A DNA stretch of 64,000 nucleotides, from the NCBI RefSeq assembly GCF_021538615.1, contig NZ_JAJHIZ010000003.1, positions 1,736,001 through 1,800,000 on the forward strand. The letters are read 5' to 3'. Origin of the DNA: Niabella agricola. GTDB lineage: Bacteria; Bacteroidota; Bacteroidia; Chitinophagales; Chitinophagaceae. The notes under the pieces were generated by a model, which searched no databases, was not told the DNA's origin, and saw nothing but the letters and a program-made list of their open reading frames with translations. Positions 9,012 to 17,991 of this stretch are shown here, one piece after another; positions within the stretch are counted from its first letter, which is position 1; the number at the start of each line of letters is the position of its first letter. Both the position numbers and the translations under genes were made by a program.

Positions 9012-11666
9012 TTATATCCGGCTTTTTTCTTCCTCCGCACTTAGTTCTATTTTTTTATCCTTGATCTTTTTGCCCGCATTCAGGAGGTAGTTTACCGAAA
9101 TACCTATCGTCCGGGTCGGTCGCTTCTGATAAAAATCGATCTTAACTCCATTGTATGTGGTTTGCGATTTTTCCCTGAACGTATTGAACACATCCGTAAA
9201 GTTTAACCTTAAACGCAGTTTGTTGTCAAAAAACTTTTTTCCAAATGAGCAATCTGTAATAAACATTGTTGCATTCCTGGTGTTCCCTACCACATACGGG
9301 GAATTATAAACGGTGGCGAGAGCGGCATCAAAATTCCGTTTCAGCGTAAAGGTTTGGTAGGTATTCAGGGTAAAGGCCGTTTGGGCGAATTGGATATCAT
9401 TGATGACGTAGGCTGTATAAAAAAGCCCGCTATAGACGTTGGCCGTCCACCATTTTGTAATCTTTACCGGTGCATATAACGACGCGCCATAAGATGTACG
9501 ATATTTGAAATTTCTTGTCTGATATTCAATCACTCCATCTTCCTGGGGATTGGCAAACTCTGCAATGATATTATTCGTACGCTGGTATTGCAGGGTTAAG
9601 GTATACCCCTTCCAGAAGTTATATCCCAGCCGGTAATTATCCGAATATTCCGGCAACAGATCCGGGTTGCCCACCATAACGGAATAATCACCAATACGTA
9701 ACCGGAAGGGATTCAGATCTCCGAACTGCGGCCGGCGAATTCTCCGGCTATAGCTGAACGACAGCGAGGCAGGAACCGGCTGATCGTTGAGTTGCTGCAA
9801 TAAAAACACCGAAGGAAACAGGTTCAGATATTTCCGGGAAAACTGTTGTCCGGAAGTAATATTGTTTCCCTTCATATATGTTTCTTCCGCCCGCAGCCCT
9901 AATTTAACACTGGTTTGTTTTATGGAAGTCTCCATCGCCGCATAGCCCATCAGCAGGTTTTCATCATAAATAAACTGATTGCTGGCATTTTTATTAACAA
10001 CCCAGACATCGTTCACCATCTGCTCGGTGGTGATGGTATTATCCCTTTCAGTTGCCACATATTTTAATCCTGTCTGTAACCTGGTAACCTTGGTAAGATA
10101 GTGTAAATAATCTGCCTGACCACTGTAGATGGCGGTATTGCTCGGATAACGATTCCGGTAAAGGGTATCCTTCAGCGGGTCTGTATACGCGGAGGCCACC
10201 TGCATGTTCTCTGTTTTTTTTCCCTTCATATAATCTCCCAGGATTTTAAACACCGAACCCAGGGTGTCCAGCTTATAACTATAGTTAAGCGTACCTGTTA
10301 ACAGGCGGGGTGTGCGACGCCAGTCTGTAACCGAGTTCCCGGCAACCGTCTTGCCGGTGCTGTCTTTTAACGTAATTCCCGTTTTAAAGTTCCTTAAAAG
10401 ATCCACTCCGGTTATTCCACCCTGGAAACTTAAGGATTGTTTACCGGAAATATCATATACGACACCTCCCTGGTAGCTGAATTGGCGGTTATTATTGATC
10501 CTGTCTGTGATCCCATCATAGGTACTGTTATCTTTATAGCTGTTGATCGTGCGGGCATAGTACACCTGCTCCTCTTTCGATAAGGATCCGTTGCCAAAAA
10601 AATAAAAACGCCTTACCTTATACTGCGCCGAAATACCGGCAGAAAGGTAAGGCTTTCCTTTCTGCTGTTTATACACGGCAGTAAGCTGCCCTGTAAAACC
10701 CTCGTCCCGGGCCTTTTTCAAAATAATATGTACGATTCCGCCGGTTCCGGATGCCTCGTATTCCGCCGGCGGGTTGGCAATAACCTCGATCTTTTTAATG
10801 TTCTCCGAGCGAATGGTGCGAAGAAACTCGGCCAGGTCGGAGCCAGACATCCGTTGCACCACATCATTGATCATCACCGTAACCGACCCGTTCCCCTGGA
10901 TTTTGATCGCCCCATCCGGATCCACCCAAATTCCGGGTGCCTTTTGCAATACCTCCAAAGCGTTGTTGCCATCGGCCAGCGGCGTGCCCTCCACGTTTAC
11001 AATAAAACGGTCTGCTCTTCTTTCAACAAGGGGCCTGAAAGCTGCCACTGTTACCACATTCAGCGTGCTTTTATCTTTTTCCAGGACCAGGGGTTGCAGT
11101 TTTAGCGTATCAGAAAAGACAATGGTAAAAAGTCCCGTTTTGTAGCCAACGGACGACACCTGCAAACTGTATCGCTTCCCCGGTTCAAACGCATACAGGA
11201 TCCGGAACCGGCCATTGTTTTCGCCTGCTGTACCAGACAACATGCGTCCCTGCTCCATTATTGTAACCGACGCATACGGCACCGGCTTTTCGTCTGCGTC
11301 ACTTACCCAACCTTCCAGTTCCCGTTCCGGTTGCTGCCCATCCCGTATTTGATCGCGCAGCCTTGTACTTCCGATCACAATCAGTTGGCCGGTTCTATTT
11401 GTATAAAACAGCCCATGCGGCGATAAGATCCGGTTTAAGACGGCAGACATGGGTTGCCGTTGGGCATCCACCGAAGCGGTCATTGAGTCCAGCACTACCT
11501 CATCGCTGTAAATAATGGTATAGCCGCTCTGCTCCTGAAGCTGACCCAGCACCGTTTTGAGCGGTAGACCCAGTGCAGTAACAGAAACGCTCCGGTTCTG
11601 TGCCTGTACACATACGGCCCATACAATCATTAAAATAGTAAATACCGCGCTTCTTACCAGCTTCAT
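9012..11666 (-). CDS. TonB-dependent outer-membrane receptor with STN signalling domain
   Basis: This 884-residue protein has a signal peptide (cleavage after VCVQA, near residue 22) and then an STN/FecA-type periplasmic domain (about 25-100), a carboxypeptidase-regulatory-like beta domain (about 119-195), a plug (about 215-320) and a C-terminal beta-barrel of the OMP_b-brl_3 type. STN-bearing receptors both import a ligand and signal through FecR to an ECF sigma factor. The upstream FecR and sigma genes complete such a trio (55-base gaps). The gluconokinase five bases downstream suggests that the ligand is gluconate or a gluconate-releasing compound; this is inferred. It is not a SusC protein and has no SusD partner nearby. 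Confidence 0.88.
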   Translation of the reverse strand: MKLVRSAVFTILMIVWAVCVQAQNRSVSVTALGLPLKTVLGQLQEQSGYTIIYSDEVVLDSMTASVDAQRQPMSAVLNRILSPHGLFYTNRTGQLIVIGSTRLRDQIRDGQQPERELEGWVSDADEKPVPYASVTIMEQGRMLSGTAGENNGRFRILYAFEPGKRYSLQVSSVGYKTGLFTIVFSDTLKLQPLVLEKDKSTLNVVTVAAFRPLVERRADRFIVNVEGTPLADGNNALEVLQKAPGIWVDPDGAIKIQGNGSVTVMINDVVQRMSGSDLAEFLRTIRSENIKKIEVIANPPAEYEASGTGGIVHIILKKARDEGFTGQLTAVYKQQKGKPYLSAGISAQYKVRRFYFFGNGSLSKEEQVYYARTINSYKDNSTYDGITDRINNNRQFSYQGGVVYDISGKQSLSFQGGITGVDLLRNFKTGITLKDSTGKTVAGNSVTDWRRTPRLLTGTLNYSYKLDTLGSVFKILGDYMKGKKTENMQVASAYTDPLKDTLYRNRYPSNTAIYSGQADYLHYLTKVTRLQTGLKYVATERDNTITTEQMVNDVWVVNKNASNQFIYDENLLMGYAAMETSIKQTSVKLGLRAEETYMKGNNITSGQQFSRKYLNLFPSVFLLQQLNDQPVPASLSFSYSRRIRRPQFGDLNPFRLRIGDYSVMVGNPDLLPEYSDNYRLGYNFWKGYTLTLQYQRTNNIIAEFANPQEDGVIEYQTRNFKYRTSYGASLYAPVKITKWWTANVYSGLFYTAYVINDIQFAQTAFTLNTYQTFTLKRNFDAALATVYNSPYVVGNTRNATMFITDCSFGKKFFDNKLRLRLNFTDVFNTFREKSQTTYNGVKIDFYQKRPTRTIGISVNYLLNAGKKIKDKKIELSAEEEKSRI

Positions 11667-11721
11667 GACGTTTGCTTGTACATTATACGCCCGCTTTTAA
11701 AAATTGTTACAGCCGGTGGTT

Positions 11722-12723
11722 TTACCGGATCGTTACTTTTTTATCTTCAATCTTATATTGGAAAGGATAGGCCATTTTCAGTGCATCGAGCCCTTCTGCC
11801 AGGCTTTCATGAACAAACATTCCACTGAACCGTTTTTCTTTCAGCGCCTCCGTTTTGATCTCAATGGAGACTCTATATTTTTTTTCGAGCCTTAAAACTA
11901 TATGCTGCAATTGTTCTTTTCTGAACACCAGGGAATCTTCCATCCAATGCAACTGCTGCACCCATTGCGGCCCCACTGAGTCAATCCGGAATTGTATGGC
12001 CCCGGCCGTAGTGTTGGGCGCCAGTAACCATTGATTGGGCTTTAACAATACCTTATCACTGCGGTCACCCCTTCTGGATACTTCCACAGCACCACGCAGC
12101 AATACCACACTTACCTCCGGACTGTTCCTATATGCATTTACATTAAATGCCGTTCCCTTTACCTCCACCAACAGCGGGCCGGCCAGCACCTGTAACGGGA
12201 TGTTTTTATTTTCCGTTACATCGAAAAATGCTTCTCCCTGCAGCACGATCTTTCGTTTTTCGTTGCCAAAACCGGTATTGTACTCCAGGATTGAATGCGT
12301 GTTCAGGGTGATCTGCGTTCCGTCCGGAAGCGTCGCATATAATTTTTCATTCGTTGTATGAAGGACCAGCATCTGTTCTCCTTTTGATGATTGATTAAAG
12401 TAGCGTGCAAAAACAATCATACCTCCTACCAGTAATAAAACAGCCGCTATTTTTAGCCAGCTTTTCCAACGGAAGCTGCGTCTTGTCGCCGGAACGGTTC
12501 TTAATACATCGTCCCCCTCTATCCGCTTCCAGATTGCTGAAAGTCTTGCCTCTATATCCGGCCGGGATGCCGCTACAGGAGGAACGGCCGTTCCGATCGC
12601 ATTATTTAGTTGCCTGTATTCGTTGTGCTCCCTTATACACTTTTCAAACACCTGTTCCTCTCCCGGTGAAAGCTCATTTCTCATCTTCTTTGACAACAAG
12701 GCTAAAAATTTTTCCCTGTTCAT
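11722..12723 (-). CDS. FecR-type anti-sigma factor
   Basis: This 333-residue protein has the standard Bacteroidota FecR layout. A cytoplasmic N terminus (1-88) contacts the sigma factor. One membrane helix follows (about 91-112, WLKIAAVLLLVGGMIVFARY). A periplasmic FecR domain (about 120-230) has the signature LPDGTQITLNTHSILEY and the GEAFFDV motif. A C-terminal DUF4974 domain (about 260-333) contacts the receptor's STN domain. It should hold the adjacent ECF sigma factor inactive until the receptor binds its ligand. It lies between the sigma gene and the receptor gene with 55-base gaps on either side. Confidence 0.92.
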   Translation of the reverse strand: MNREKFLALLSKKMRNELSPGEEQVFEKCIREHNEYRQLNNAIGTAVPPVAASRPDIEARLSAIWKRIEGDDVLRTVPATRRSFRWKSWLKIAAVLLLVGGMIVFARYFNQSSKGEQMLVLHTTNEKLYATLPDGTQITLNTHSILEYNTGFGNEKRKIVLQGEAFFDVTENKNIPLQVLAGPLLVEVKGTAFNVNAYRNSPEVSVVLLRGAVEVSRRGDRSDKVLLKPNQWLLAPNTTAGAIQFRIDSVGPQWVQQLHWMEDSLVFRKEQLQHIVLRLEKKYRVSIEIKTEALKEKRFSGMFVHESLAEGLDALKMAYPFQYKIEDKKVTIR

Positions 12724-12778
12724 ATTGTTTATGCTGCTTTTATAAGGACAAAAAAAACATCCGGTATACTTACCCGAT

Positions 12779-13372
12779 TCAAAAAAATAATAACAGCGTT
12801 CTTCCGGTTACCCGCTGTTCCTTCGGATGATACCCCAGGTATTCACTGATTGTGTCGGCCAGGCTTTTCACCGCCTTGTAAAGCTGGTTTTCAACGGTTC
12901 TGACAGAAACCGAAAGAATTTCCGCTACTTCCTTTGCCTTTAACCCTTCTTCCCGGATCAGCCGGAAAATCATTTTCCGTTGAACCGGCAGGCGTTCTAT
13001 GGCCGCATGAACAATCGCTTCCAGCTCCCTGTACTCAGTATGGCCAATATCCTCCGATTGCGCCCCATCTGGTACCGGCGCATGATGAATCGTTCTCAAT
13101 TTTGCAGATTGACGCAGGTAATTGAGACAAGCGTTTCTTACAGACACAAAGAGGTATACTTCTGGTGTACGCACTTCAGGAAGCCGTTCGCGTCTTTGCC
13201 AGACATTTATAAAAACTGAAGACACCAGTTCTTCTGCAGGCTCCGGTTGCTTTACATATTGCAGGGCAAAACGTACCATCCGCTCGTAGTAGCGATGAAA
13301 CAACTGGTCGAAGGCATTCTTTTGCCCTTCACCGATCTGCCGGAATAGAAAATCAATGGATGTTGCTTGCAT
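12779..13372 (-). CDS. ECF RNA polymerase sigma factor
   Basis: This 197-residue sigma-70-family factor has region 2 at about 18-85 (FDQLFHRYYERMVRFALQYV and the AEELVSSVFINVW segment) and region 4 at about 125-185 with a helix-turn-helix (LKAKEVAEILSVSVRTVENQ). It is of the FecI-like class paired with FecR in Bacteroidota. It should direct RNA polymerase to its own operon when released by FecR. The gene begins the block sigma-FecR-receptor-gluconokinase-permease. I found no standard TTTG/TAnnTTTG promoter just upstream, which fits autoregulation but is not proof. Confidence 0.92.
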   Translation of the reverse strand: MQATSIDFLFRQIGEGQKNAFDQLFHRYYERMVRFALQYVKQPEPAEELVSSVFINVWQRRERLPEVRTPEVYLFVSVRNACLNYLRQSAKLRTIHHAPVPDGAQSEDIGHTEYRELEAIVHAAIERLPVQRKMIFRLIREEGLKAKEVAEILSVSVRTVENQLYKAVKSLADTISEYLGYHPKEQRVTGRTLLLFF

Positions 13373-13491
13373 GCATTTATACAGACACTAAAAATAATGC
13401 TTATACTTACGCAGCTCTTCATTTTATTTTACGAATGTTTCACTGGCGGCCGGGCTGCAGATTATTGCCGGGTATTGACCACAACCATGCG

Positions 13492-14733
13492 TCAGGTTCC
13501 GCTCCTGTAGTCAACCGTTTTGGGTTTCAGCAGGGTCAATTGCAGGATCAGCGCCAGCAGTACAATGATTGAGAGCAGCGCAAAGTCGCGGCGCAGGTGG
13601 CCTGCATCTACCGATTTTCCCAAAAAATCCGTAATCCAGGCGCCCAGCAATACGCTGGTCATATTCATAAGACCATAGGCCGTGGCCCGGTATTTTGGCG
13701 CTACCAGCTGGCAGAGAATGGGCATATTATTGGCATCAAACATACCAAAACCAAAACCGAAGCAGAATGCAGCGCCGGTAAGCGGCAACAGGCTGCGTCC
13801 ATAGCCCAGCAGCAATAACGCCGGGATCGTAAGCAGTACACCCAGGGCACTGATGTAAACACGCCCTTTCAGATTTTTCTGCACCCACCGGTCCGACAGC
13901 AATCCGCCGGTAAGCACACCCAGCAGCGAAGAAACAGCAATCGTGATGGTAGCCCTGGGACCCGCGGCGCTCATCTCCATACCAAGGTGATCAGAAAAAA
14001 GCGTGGGTAACCAATTTTTCACCGCCCATCCCGGAATACTGGGCACGGTAAAGTACAATAGGAGTATCCAAAATGAAAGGTTTGAAAAAAGTACTTTAAA
14101 GGTCTTCGACACTGGTGGAGTACCCGTTTTAATCTGCGATGCCGGCTCAATTGCCGGCCGGTGTTCTTTTAAAAACAGGATCAATACGACAGCATAGCAG
14201 ATTCCGGCAATCCCAAAAGCATGAAAGGTAGCCTGCCAGGAATACGCCTGGGCAATGGTAGCCCCAAATCCTCCAAAAGCTTGCCCCGCATACAGTCCAA
14301 TCATATGAATCCCCACCGCCAATGACCGCGTTTTGGAAGAATGATAATCTGCAATCAGCGACAAAGCAGCTGGTATATACAAGGCTTCACTGACGCCCAT
14401 TACGGCCCGCAGACCATACAACTGGTTAAATGAAGTGGCCACCCCCATCAGCAGGGTAACCGCCGACCAAACAAACAAGCTTCCCGCAATCAGCCATTTC
14501 CGGTTCAGCCGGTCGGCGATAATGCCCGATACCGGCGACATCAAGCCATAAATCCAGAGAAAGACGGCCATCAGGTGGCCGAAACTGGTTGCGCTCTGCA
14601 GCTCTGCGATATCAATCTGCATCGAAGGCCGCATCGTAGAAAGCATCTGCCGGTCGAGATAGTTGAGAAGGGCCACGCCCCATAACAAGGCAACAACGAT
14701 CCACTTGTAATATTTTTTTTCTTTTAATAGCAT
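13492..14733 (-). CDS. MFS transporter, probable sialic acid importer
   Basis: This 413-residue protein has about twelve membrane helices and belongs to the anion:cation symporter/hexuronate-type MFS group. The first helix is followed by LNYLDRQMLSTMRP, and the RNRKW/DRLNRK loop A-motif lies near 77. Bacteroidota nan loci use such MFS proteins to bring N-acetylneuraminate across the inner membrane. Position supports this role: it is the last gene of the sialidase-SusCD-lyase-mutarotase operon, 20 bases after the mutarotase. The substrate is inferred from context; a hexuronate or sugar-acid specificity cannot be excluded. Confidence 0.82.
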   Translation of the reverse strand: MLLKEKKYYKWIVVALLWGVALLNYLDRQMLSTMRPSMQIDIAELQSATSFGHLMAVFLWIYGLMSPVSGIIADRLNRKWLIAGSLFVWSAVTLLMGVATSFNQLYGLRAVMGVSEALYIPAALSLIADYHSSKTRSLAVGIHMIGLYAGQAFGGFGATIAQAYSWQATFHAFGIAGICYAVVLILFLKEHRPAIEPASQIKTGTPPVSKTFKVLFSNLSFWILLLYFTVPSIPGWAVKNWLPTLFSDHLGMEMSAAGPRATITIAVSSLLGVLTGGLLSDRWVQKNLKGRVYISALGVLLTIPALLLLGYGRSLLPLTGAAFCFGFGFGMFDANNMPILCQLVAPKYRATAYGLMNMTSVLLGAWITDFLGKSVDAGHLRRDFALLSIIVLLALILQLTLLKPKTVDYRSGT

Positions 14734-14753
14734 GGCCGGTTATTGTTCTGTTC

Positions 14754-15806
14754 TTATTTAGCTTTTAAAATACCGAGTACGGCGGGTGTACGAATTCCCG
14801 GCTTTATTTCTCCTCCGGGAATTACCCAATGGTCTTTCCATAAAACTGCCGTGGTAGTTACGGGTATGAGTGGCCTATCTTTTTTAATACCGGGTAACAC
14901 GGACCAGGTATCATTCCGATAATTATATTCCAGCATTTTTGTACTAAACCCGGGGTGTGCTTCGCGCAGCTCCCTCCCCGCATTGCTCCCATCATCGCCA
15001 CCCAAAAGATAGATATATTGCTGATCACACATCAGGGGCGAAGGAGCCGCCACTACCGGCCATGGAAGGGCAGCAATTTTCGCCCAGCCGGCTTGCTCTG
15101 AAAAACGGTATGCATCCCGAAGATATATTCGTTGCCCGTTTATCAGTTCTGTTCCGCTAAACAAATAAAAAAAATCACCAACCGCCGCTGCTATCCCCAA
15201 CATACGTGATGGGCCTGGCCAGGTGGGCAATTCTTTCCATTGGGCGGCACGCACCCCTTTCGAAAGATCCAGTTCATAAAAAGCCGATGAGGTGGTCTTT
15301 GCATCAGGAGCTGTAATGCCTCCAGCTACATAGATCTTATTCCGCACCAGTACACCACAGGTATTTGCCAGCGGCTGTGGCAGTGGCTGCAGCGTATCTG
15401 TTTGCAGTATTCCGTTCTTGAGCTGCAGCAGTAACACCTCAGAGCGATGTCCACCCGCGTTACTACCGCCGATACAAAGCAGTCCTTCGGGCAATGAAAC
15501 AGATACTCCGTAACCCAGAGGCCGGGGCAGGTTGCCAATCTTTTTCCAGCTCGCCGTTTTTGTCTCTAACAGGAACACCGGGTCGTACCATACCTTTTTT
15601 GATCCCAGCCAGGGCGCACCGCCACCAGGAAAATTACTGCCTCCGGCTACAATCAACCGGTCATTTATCAACCCGGCAAAAGAACCTGCAAAACCGGTTG
15701 AATCCGGCAATGCCTTCCAATGTTCCACTTTAAACTGTTGTGCAGCTACAGGATTGAACAACATATATATTGCTATGAATAATGTTAGCCAGAGTTTATT
15801 TTTCAT
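14754..15806 (-). CDS. Kelch-type cyclically permuted mutarotase (sialic acid)
   Basis: This 350-residue protein has a signal peptide (to NPVAAQ, residue 23) and repeated kelch motifs with GG pairs (IVAGGSNFPGG, LLCIGGSNAGG, IYVAGGITAP, IYLLGGDDG, WVIPGGEI), forming a six-bladed propeller. The family is related to NanM, which speeds conversion of alpha- to beta-N-acetylneuraminate in the periplasm after sialidase cleavage. Its start overlaps the end of the lyase gene by 11 bases, so translation is probably coupled. Retention of a signal peptide fits a periplasmic site. The family assignment is good; the reaction is inferred from the family and the locus. Confidence 0.85.
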   Translation of the reverse strand: MKNKLWLTLFIAIYMLFNPVAAQQFKVEHWKALPDSTGFAGSFAGLINDRLIVAGGSNFPGGGAPWLGSKKVWYDPVFLLETKTASWKKIGNLPRPLGYGVSVSLPEGLLCIGGSNAGGHRSEVLLLQLKNGILQTDTLQPLPQPLANTCGVLVRNKIYVAGGITAPDAKTTSSAFYELDLSKGVRAAQWKELPTWPGPSRMLGIAAAVGDFFYLFSGTELINGQRIYLRDAYRFSEQAGWAKIAALPWPVVAAPSPLMCDQQYIYLLGGDDGSNAGRELREAHPGFSTKMLEYNYRNDTWSVLPGIKKDRPLIPVTTTAVLWKDHWVIPGGEIKPGIRTPAVLGILKAK

Positions 15807-16737
15807 TTCCTGTCAGTTCATCTTTTTGCTGAATCCGGTCCAGGTTTTCAAAAAAATGAATGGATTCAAGAAATTGCTTCACGTGTTTTTTTTGATCCGC
15901 GTCCAATGCCATTAACGGTAACCGGCAGGGACCTAAATCCAGCCCTTTCAAACTTACAATGGCCTTTTGCGTGGGTATCGGTCCGAACTCCGCCAAACAG
16001 GAAATCATTTGCACGGCCTGCCATTGCAAGCCCCGGGCCTTTTCCAGGTCGCCCTGTTCAAACGCCCGTATGACGGCGTTGTAGAGCGGGGCTGCAAATG
16101 TATAAGTACTTCCGATGGCGCCTTTTGCACCTACCGAAAGTGCGGGCAACAACAACTCATCATACCCAAAAAGGATATCGTATTTACCATTTTTATAGTT
16201 CAGGCAGCTTTGATACTCCTGTAATGTTGCCGCAGTATATTTTATTCCTGCGAAACTGGGTATCCGTTCTTCTGCCAGTTCCAGGAACCGGATCATATCG
16301 ACGGAAATACCTGTAATAGCCGGAATATGATAATAGTAGAAAGGAAGACCCGGTGCCGCTTCAGCGATGGCGGCCATACAATCGACCAGGTTATTTACGG
16401 ATGCCGGCTTAAAATAAAAACCGGCTACAGAAGATATTGCGTCGGCCCCGATATCGCCTGCATGTTTTGCAAGGCGGCGCGATACGGCTATGGCGTTGTG
16501 TCCTACATGCACAAATACCAGTATGCGTTTATCTACCGCTTTCACATAGGCTTCCGCTATTTGCATCCGCTCTTCCTCGGTAAGGTTGGGGCCTTCTCCG
16601 TTGGTGCCACAAATAAATATGCCCTGTACTCCATCCGTTATCAGTTGCTCCACCAGTAAAGGTACCTTATCAAGGTCTAATGAACCATCTTCCTTCAGTG
16701 TGCTAAATGTTGCTGCAATTATTCCTTTTATTTTCAT
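15796..16737 (-). CDS. nanA: N-acetylneuraminate lyase, DHDPS/NAL family
   Basis: This is a cytoplasmic TIM-barrel aldolase that splits N-acetylneuraminate into N-acetylmannosamine and pyruvate. Family marks are the pyruvate-binding GTNGEGPNL loop, YYYHIPAITG carrying the catalytic tyrosine, and the Schiff-base lysine in FAGIKYTA. YYHIP is typical of the neuraminate lyases rather than DapA. The chosen ATG at 16737 gives MKIKGIIAATF and 313 residues, the family length. An ATG at 16794 would add 19 residues and sits only 12 bases after the upstream sialidase, so it remains possible. No ManNAc epimerase or kinase gene is visible in the window; those steps must be encoded elsewhere. Confidence 0.9.
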   Translation of the reverse strand: MKIKGIIAATFSTLKEDGSLDLDKVPLLVEQLITDGVQGIFICGTNGEGPNLTEEERMQIAEAYVKAVDKRILVFVHVGHNAIAVSRRLAKHAGDIGADAISSVAGFYFKPASVNNLVDCMAAIAEAAPGLPFYYYHIPAITGISVDMIRFLELAEERIPSFAGIKYTAATLQEYQSCLNYKNGKYDILFGYDELLLPALSVGAKGAIGSTYTFAAPLYNAVIRAFEQGDLEKARGLQWQAVQMISCLAEFGPIPTQKAIVSLKGLDLGPCRLPLMALDADQKKHVKQFLESIHFFENLDRIQQKDELTGNEK

Positions 16738-16806
16738 TCGTATATTTTCGTCTTCTATCGGTATCAACAGATTTTTTTTGATTTCCGTTTGCATAGGTTA
16801 ACCAGA

Positions 16807-17991
16807 CTAGTTTTTCCGAAACCATTTCGCCGGTAACTTTTTCAGCACCAACCGGTAATTAAAATCACGGTCTTTTGAGGCTGACTCATACAAGCAATAG
16901 ACCGTCCCTTTTTTATCTACGGCCAGATCGCTATAACCGGAAGGGCCTGCATCAATCACCTTATTAAAACTCCAGCTAGCCCCTTCATCAAAGGATAGCT
17001 TTGCGGAAAGATTTCTGCGTGGATGCTTTTCAATATCCCTGCTGTCCGGGTTTACAAACAATAATGCCGGCTTTCCCTGCGGCTTTAGTGTTGGCAGGGC
17101 AATAATGGGCGCCATACAGGTGGGATCAAATAAATCATCAGCAAATTGCGCTGCGGTCCAGCCTCCGGTGCCGGTGACACTACTGCTAAACGCTCTTCGT
17201 TGTTGTTTCGACGGATTCCGGATACTCATCAACACAGATCCGTCCGACAACTGTACCGGCATACTTTCATTGGGATTGCTGATCTTCAGGGAACTATCAG
17301 CAATAATCGCGCCCCGCTCCCAGGTCTTACCATAGTCATCACTGTAAATCGTAGCTACACAAGACGGGGAATGACTTCTCCTTGGTGTTAACCGGGACGA
17401 ATTAGCCAACCATACCGCACTCAGCAACCGACCGTTTTTCAGCTGAATGCCGTGCCCCGGCCCCGGTGCCAGTACCTTCCAGTTATAATCCGACCGGAAA
17501 GCATTGTAAGTGGCTGTAATATTTACAGATTTTGACCAGGTTTTTCCGTCATCCGTTGAGCACGTGTAAAACCCTTCTGCATAATCGCGCTGATATAACA
17601 GATGAATGGTTCCATCCGCGCCAACGATAGGTGTTGGATTACCGGCCGGACCGCCCTTCATGGAATCAATAATGATGACCGGCTCCCAACTCTTTCCTCC
17701 ATCCGTGCTGCGACGCATCACCAGGTGCATATCCGCCCAATCGCTTGCCGTACCTATACGACCTTCACAAAAAGCCAGCAGTGATCCCTGCTTGGTATAC
17801 ACCAGCGCCGGTATACGGGTTGATTTATATACCACACCCGGCTCAAAAACGGTTACCGTTTGTACAGCACCGGACTGCAAACGCGTACTGCAGGCTCCCA
17901 TAAGCAACATGATGCCAATGAATGCTGTCCAGGTCAGCAGCCCGCTGCTTACCGGACCATGTTTACAGTATCGTTTCATGCATTCCATCAT
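16807..17991 (-). CDS. Sialidase lipoprotein (first of three)
   Basis: This 394-residue GH33-type exo-sialidase has a lipobox (LLMGAC, cysteine near 34), so it is exported and lipid-anchored. The N-terminal RIP motif (STRIPALVY) carries the carboxylate-binding arginine. Four Asp-box repeats are present: RSTDGGKSW, CSTDDGKTW, YSDDYGKTW and LSFDEGASW. A SDWADMHLV segment holds the likely acid/base aspartate. It removes terminal sialic acid from glycans. The start codon overlaps the stop of the PKD/LamG gene by one base (TAATG), giving tight coupling. A methionine at residue 5 (MKRYCK) is an equal start choice. Confidence 0.92.
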   Translation of the reverse strand: MMECMKRYCKHGPVSSGLLTWTAFIGIMLLMGACSTRLQSGAVQTVTVFEPGVVYKSTRIPALVYTKQGSLLAFCEGRIGTASDWADMHLVMRRSTDGGKSWEPVIIIDSMKGGPAGNPTPIVGADGTIHLLYQRDYAEGFYTCSTDDGKTWSKSVNITATYNAFRSDYNWKVLAPGPGHGIQLKNGRLLSAVWLANSSRLTPRRSHSPSCVATIYSDDYGKTWERGAIIADSSLKISNPNESMPVQLSDGSVLMSIRNPSKQQRRAFSSSVTGTGGWTAAQFADDLFDPTCMAPIIALPTLKPQGKPALLFVNPDSRDIEKHPRRNLSAKLSFDEGASWSFNKVIDAGPSGYSDLAVDKKGTVYCLYESASKDRDFNYRLVLKKLPAKWFRKN

